64,000 nucleotides of DNA. Source: Balneolaceae bacterium. GTDB lineage: Bacteria > Bacteroidota > Rhodothermia > Balneolales > Balneolaceae. A model generated the notes under the pieces. The model was not told the origin of the DNA. It saw only the letters and a program-made list of their open reading frames with translations, and searched no databases. Location: the NCBI GenBank assembly GCA_007134695.1, contig SLKI01000053.1, positions 1 through 64,000 of the forward strand, in the 5' to 3' direction. A program made the position numbers and the translations under genes. This document shows, one piece after another, positions 60,446 to 64,000 of the stretch (position 1 is the first letter of the stretch; each line of letters starts with the position of its first letter).

Positions 60446-61063
60446 ATGTCATTGCGAAAACAGATCCTCGATGCCGGTCGGAGCATGCTGCTTGACGAAG
60501 GTTTCAGCCAGATCTCCATGCGGAAAATCGCAAGAGAAATCGACGTCTCCGCTACCAGTATCTATCTGCACTTCAAGAACAAGGATCATCTGATTCATGC
60601 ACTGATCGAGGAGGGGATCGAGGCACTCTATCGAACCATCGAATCGATCTCCCGTTCGGAAGAGACAACCCCCCGAAAAATTGAGCGGATCGCCCGCAGT
60701 TATGTCGCTTTTGGCCTCGACAGGCCCCAGGAGTATGAGGTGATCTTTTTGTTACGGCCGGATGAGATGCCGCGCTATCCGAAGGAGAAATTCCGAAAGG
60801 CGAGAGAGATTTTCGATCTGATCTCCGGAGTAATCCGGCAGGGCCTGGAGAGAGGAGAAATTGAAACGGATGAGCCGATGATCACTGCCTATACGTTCTG
60901 GGCTCAGCTGCACGGTGTTGTCTCCATACTCCTCAACAAGAGGCTGGACAACCGGATCCCGCAAAACGAATTTATCAACCAGTCTCTCGTACGAATCGTC
61001 GACGGACTATGCATCAAACCGCAAATCGCAGGTATGTCTGAAGGGGCCGGGAACAATCATTAA
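60446..61063 (+). CDS. TetR/AcrR-family transcriptional regulator
   Basis: 205 residues. N-terminal helix-turn-helix: ILDAGRSMLLDEGFSQISMRKIAREIDVSATSIYLHFKNKDHLIHALIEEG (about 7-56). The C-terminal part (VAFGLDRPQEYEVIFL, AYTFWAQLHGVVSILL) resembles the TetR_C_33/WHG type. The fadE gene follows 17 bases later on the same strand, so it most likely represses fatty-acid breakdown in response to an acyl-CoA; the ligand is inferred. Confidence 0.9.
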   Translation: MSLRKQILDAGRSMLLDEGFSQISMRKIAREIDVSATSIYLHFKNKDHLIHALIEEGIEALYRTIESISRSEETTPRKIERIARSYVAFGLDRPQEYEVIFLLRPDEMPRYPKEKFRKAREIFDLISGVIRQGLERGEIETDEPMITAYTFWAQLHGVVSILLNKRLDNRIPQNEFINQSLVRIVDGLCIKPQIAGMSEGAGNNH

Positions 61064-61080
61064 ATAGAGGAGGCTGCAAG

Positions 61081-63540
61081 ATGGAGATGATTAACGAAGT
61101 TTACGGATTTTTCGGAGAGATACCGGCCTGGATCGGTGCGGCAAGTGTGTTTCTGGTCTTTTTGATCTTCGCCTATCTGCGCGCCCCGCTCTGGTTCTGG
61201 GGTATTGCCGGCCTGGTTGCGCTGTGGGGTATTGCAGCTCCCGTCTGGTTACTCTCTGTATACCTGGCTCTGGCTCTGCTGCTGATCGTGACCCCGGTTC
61301 GGCGCACCATCTTGTCCGCCCCGATGCTCAAATTGTTGAATGCACTCAACTTTCTTCCTGCGATCTCGCAAACAGAGAAAACGGCGATCGAGGCGGGAAC
61401 TGTCTGGGTCGATGGAGAACTCTTTTCGGGACGGCCCGATTTCAAAAAAATCATGAACGAACCCTGGCCCGAGCTGACCGACAAGGAGAGAGCCTTTATT
61501 GATGGTCCGGTCGAAGAGCTCTGTTCCATGGTGGATGACTGGGAGGTGTTCAAACGGAAGGAGTTTGACCGGAAAACCTGGGATTATATGAGAGAGAAAA
61601 AGTTTTTCGGGCTGATCATCCCGGAGGAGTATGGTGGTTATGGTTTCTCTCATCATGCCCACAGTACCATAGTCGCCAAACTTGCCTCACGCTGCGGCCC
61701 ATTGGCAACGACGGTGATGGTGCCGAACTCTCTGGGCCCAGCTGAACTGCTGATGCATTACGGAACTGAAGAACAGAAAAAACACTATCTGCCCAGGCTG
61801 GCATCAGGAGAGGAGATGCCCTGTTTTGCCCTTACCGAACCCAATGCCGGCTCGGATGCAGGTGCAATCGAGTCTTCAGGACATCTGTTTAAGGATGAAA
61901 GTGGTGAGCTGAAAATCCGGCTCAACTGGGATAAACGCTACATCACTCTCGCTTCTATCTCCACGGTAATCGGCCTGGCTTTTAAACTCTATGACCCGGA
62001 AAATCTGCTGGGGAAAGGAGAGGAACTCGGCATCACCTGTGCGTTGGTACAGAGTGACCTGGATGGTGTGGATATAGGAAAACGGCACGACCCTTTGGGA
62101 GTTCCCTTTCACAATTGCCCTACAAGAGGTAAGGATGTGGTCGTTTCGGCCGATGCGGTGATTGGCGGGCTGAAAGAGGCAGGCAACGGCTGGCGAATGC
62201 TGATGGAGTCACTTTCAGTGGGACGGGGTATTTCGCTGCCTGCACAGGGCCTCGGCGGAGCTATGGTCTGTACAAGAGCGATCGGAGCTTATGCAGCTAT
62301 ACGAAAACAGTTTGGAATCAATATCGGCCGGTTTGAAGGAATTGAGGAACCGATGGCCCGAATCGGCGGCTACACCTATTTGATGGAGTCGGCCCGGAGG
62401 TTTACCTGTGGAGGACTGGACAAAGGGGCCAAACCGGCAGTAGTAACTGCTATAGCCAAGTACAATTTTACAGAGCTTGCTCGGGAGATCATTAACGACG
62501 CGATGGATATTTCCGGCGGAGCCGGTATCTCGCGTGGGCCTCGAAATATCTTTGCCAACGGTTATATTGCCACACCGATCGCCATCACTGTTGAGGGAGC
62601 CAATATTCTCACAAGGTCACTGATGATCTTTGGGCAGGGGGCTATTCGCTGTCATCCCTACGCTTTCAAAGAGATTGATGCACTGATGAACGGGGATGTC
62701 CGGCAGTTCGATAAGTCGTTGTGGAGTCATATCGGCCACGTAATCAGCAATGGAGTTCGGTCGGTTTTACTGAGTGTGACAAGAGGCTGGCTTGCACGCC
62801 CCTATTCGGGCCGCCCGTCAGCAAAATACTATCGGCGCCTGGCATGGTCTTCGGCCAGCTTTGCCTTTTTAGCCGATATGGCCCTCTTCTCCTATGGAGG
62901 TTCCCTGAAGATCAAGGAGAAGATCAGCGGCCGCTATGCCGATATTCTGAGCTGGATGTACCTGGCTGCCGCTACCTTGCGCCGCTATGAGGCGGAGGGA
63001 AAGCGCAACGAGGATCGAGTCTGGTTCGAATGGGCGATGGAACATTCATTTTGGCGAATTCAGACGGCATTTGATCAGATTCTTCAGGAGATTCGTGTAC
63101 CGGCATTGAGCTGGCTCTTTCGCGGGCCGGTTGCACTCTGGTCACGGATCAACCGAATCGGAAGGCCGCCATCAGACAAATTGGGGCATAAACTCTCTAC
63201 TGCGATGCAGATGCCCGGAGAACAGCGAGAGAGAATGACCGAGCATATCTATATTCCAGGATCAAAGGAGGAAGCACTCGGAAGGTACGAGTATGCATTG
63301 AGCATGATTGCCGAATCCGGGCCGATCTATCAAAAACTCTACCGGGCAGTCAAAGAGAAAAAAATCAGGAAAGCACCGGTCCGGGATCAATTGACTGATG
63401 CGGTCGAACAGGGAGTGATCAGCCGTGAGGAAGCCGAACAGTTGCGCCTGGCCGAAGAGGCGAGATTCGATGCGATTCAGGTCGATGAATTTACACTTGA
63501 GGAGTATCAAAGCGAATTGCCCTCGGTGCCGGGCGGATAA
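61081..63540 (+). CDS. fadE: FadE-type acyl-CoA dehydrogenase (membrane-linked)
   Basis: 819 residues, close to E. coli FadE (814). Starts with three or so membrane segments (about 12-75), then the dehydrogenase core: IPEEYGGYGFSHHAHSTIVAKLASRCG, CFALTEPNAGSDAGAIES, RYITLASISTVIGLAFKLYDPENLLG, and MDISGGAGISRGPRNIFANGY. The last 250 residues are the FadE C-terminal domain. It catalyses the first step of fatty-acid beta-oxidation. A strong Shine-Dalgarno site (AGAGGAGG, 61066-61073) precedes ATG 61081, unusual for this window, suggesting high expression when derepressed. Confidence 0.94.
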   Translation: MEMINEVYGFFGEIPAWIGAASVFLVFLIFAYLRAPLWFWGIAGLVALWGIAAPVWLLSVYLALALLLIVTPVRRTILSAPMLKLLNALNFLPAISQTEKTAIEAGTVWVDGELFSGRPDFKKIMNEPWPELTDKERAFIDGPVEELCSMVDDWEVFKRKEFDRKTWDYMREKKFFGLIIPEEYGGYGFSHHAHSTIVAKLASRCGPLATTVMVPNSLGPAELLMHYGTEEQKKHYLPRLASGEEMPCFALTEPNAGSDAGAIESSGHLFKDESGELKIRLNWDKRYITLASISTVIGLAFKLYDPENLLGKGEELGITCALVQSDLDGVDIGKRHDPLGVPFHNCPTRGKDVVVSADAVIGGLKEAGNGWRMLMESLSVGRGISLPAQGLGGAMVCTRAIGAYAAIRKQFGINIGRFEGIEEPMARIGGYTYLMESARRFTCGGLDKGAKPAVVTAIAKYNFTELAREIINDAMDISGGAGISRGPRNIFANGYIATPIAITVEGANILTRSLMIFGQGAIRCHPYAFKEIDALMNGDVRQFDKSLWSHIGHVISNGVRSVLLSVTRGWLARPYSGRPSAKYYRRLAWSSASFAFLADMALFSYGGSLKIKEKISGRYADILSWMYLAAATLRRYEAEGKRNEDRVWFEWAMEHSFWRIQTAFDQILQEIRVPALSWLFRGPVALWSRINRIGRPPSDKLGHKLSTAMQMPGEQRERMTEHIYIPGSKEEALGRYEYALSMIAESGPIYQKLYRAVKEKKIRKAPVRDQLTDAVEQGVISREEAEQLRLAEEARFDAIQVDEFTLEEYQSELPSVPGG

Positions 63541-63605
63541 CCGGCAGTGCTTCAGATCCGGTATGCTAATCTAAGTCGGTGTTCCATTAGGGGATAACCT
63601 TCAAC

Positions 63606-63635
63606 TTGACATTGTCTTATATCGTTATAACTTTA
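63606..63635 (+). promoter_or_regulatory. candidate promoter before the lipoprotein gene
   Basis: TTGACA at 63606-63611 and TAACTTTA at 63628-63635 (one base off TAnnTTTG). TTG and TA are 19 bases apart, the typical Bacteroidota -33/-7 spacing. Confidence 0.35.
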
Positions 63636-63676
63636 AAGTTAGTTAAGGCTAAAACAAGTTATAGCTCAGATTCAAT

Positions 63677-63702
63677 CAACCGATATTTTTTTCAATCGGT
63701 TG
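63677..63702. repeat. 8-bp perfect inverted repeat
   Basis: CAACCGAT (63677-63684) and ATCGGTTG (63695-63702) around a 10-base T-rich loop. No T-run follows, so it is not a terminator on the plus strand. It could be an operator or a structured leader for the lipoprotein gene 150 bases downstream. Confidence 0.5.
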
Positions 63703-63851
63703 TAATGAGCTGCTGTTCATCAGGATAACATACTCTATGTGACCGCACCCTTGATTTGCTTGCAAAACTATTGTTTGTGATCGTTTTACATAGTTGTATT
63801 CGCCTTGACATGTGTATTACCAGTAACCATAAAGATCAAAACCACAGAAAA

Positions 63852-64000
63852 ATGACTCATTTATTTAATAGAAAGGGATCTGACGAAAGGCCGAGTCGTG
63901 CTGATTTTTTCAAATGGACCAGCCTGATCACTGTTTTTCTGCTTGTGATGGCCGGTTGCGACTCGTCGACCGATAGCGGATATGATGATAACGACAATGA
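63852..64000 (+). CDS. lipoprotein, N-terminal part (cut by window end)
   Basis: ATG 63852 starts a frame open to the window end (49 residues). After a polar stretch of about 23 residues comes a hydrophobic segment and lipobox (SLITVFLLVMAGC) with the acylated cysteine at residue 40, then an acidic, serine- and aspartate-rich start (DSSTDSGYDDNDN). A typical exported lipoprotein; the function cannot be judged from this fragment. Confidence 0.75.
   Translation, partial: MTHLFNRKGSDERPSRADFFKWTSLITVFLLVMAGCDSSTDSGYDDNDN

Larger units (their letters stand above)
63541..63851. other. 311-base intergenic region, fadE / lipoprotein gene
   Basis: No gene seen. AT-rich. It holds a candidate promoter at 63606-63635 and a perfect inverted repeat at 63677-63702 (both listed). 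Confidence 0.55.

Noticed and set aside
63677-63702. Inverted repeat as the terminator of fadE
   Set aside because: The stem is 137 bases after the stop and is not followed by a T-run; the T's are in the loop.

Overview
The window is 64 kb of a dense chromosomal backbone from a diderm (Gram-negative type) bacterium. I place it by inference in the Bacteroidota/Rhodothermota/Balneolota neighbourhood, most like Balneolales. The reasons are: a GWxTD-domain protein and CarboxypepD_reg-like domains; several promoters of the TAnnTTTG type; few clear Shine-Dalgarno sequences and frequent TTG/GTG starts; BamA plus Skp chaperones, which imply an outer membrane; and a MurE with the DNPR motif, which implies meso-diaminopimelate peptidoglycan. 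I see no rRNA, tRNA, CRISPR array, prophage or insertion sequence.

Layout. 1-7.3 kb: end of a LysM protein, a PHP-domain protein, ribH, then an envelope block uppS-bamA-three tandem Skp/OmpH genes, closed by a clear terminator. 7.35-7.97 kb: rnhB. 8.0-13.5 kb (minus): the elongasome operon mreB-mreC-mreD-mrdA(PBP2)-rodA. 13.7-15.9 kb (minus): purN-purH. 16-19 kb (minus): recA-recX-AI-2E-family transporter. 19.6-24.6 kb (plus): GWxTD protein, CarboxypepD_reg protein, BadF-type kinase, TatD nuclease. 24.6-27.3 kb: pdxB (minus) and a pyrimidine-nucleoside phosphorylase (plus). 27.4-33.7 kb (plus): a PspA/IM30 gene with a soluble coiled-coil protein, a two-TM coiled-coil membrane protein, a crotonase, a CNNM/CorC membrane protein and a CDC48-like AAA+ ATPase. 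33.75-34.9 kb (minus): an LCIB-type carbonic-anhydrase-like protein and hisI.

35.2-50.8 kb (plus) is the division and cell wall (dcw) cluster mraZ-rsmH-ftsL-ftsI-murE-mraY-murD-ftsW-murG-murC-ftsQ-ftsA-ftsZ. It is tightly packed, has a three-unit MraZ operator in front, and lacks murF, murB and ddl. 50.8-51 kb holds a run of four hairpins and an intrinsic terminator that may be a small RNA. 51-54.3 kb: a GlsB/YeaQ-like membrane protein, a MerC-type protein and a ZnuD-like TonB receptor behind a possible metalloregulator operator. 54.4-60.3 kb: a small acidic protein, anmK, a conserved protein often called 3-methyladenine DNA glycosylase, a class III aminotransferase, a PA0069-type radical SAM protein and a thioredoxin-fold protein. 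60.4-64 kb: a TetR regulator directly followed by a FadE-type acyl-CoA dehydrogenase, then the start of a lipoprotein gene.

The genes mainly build and shape the envelope: lipid carrier (UppS), outer-membrane assembly (BamA/Skp), elongation (Mre/Rod), septation (Fts/Mur), wall turnover (AnmK, LysM protein) and membrane stress (PspA group). The most unusual features are the PspA-AAA+ neighbourhood, the LCIB-like protein, the possible RNA after ftsZ, and five short tandem duplications placed at gene junctions, two of which copy the beginning or end of the neighbouring coding sequence.
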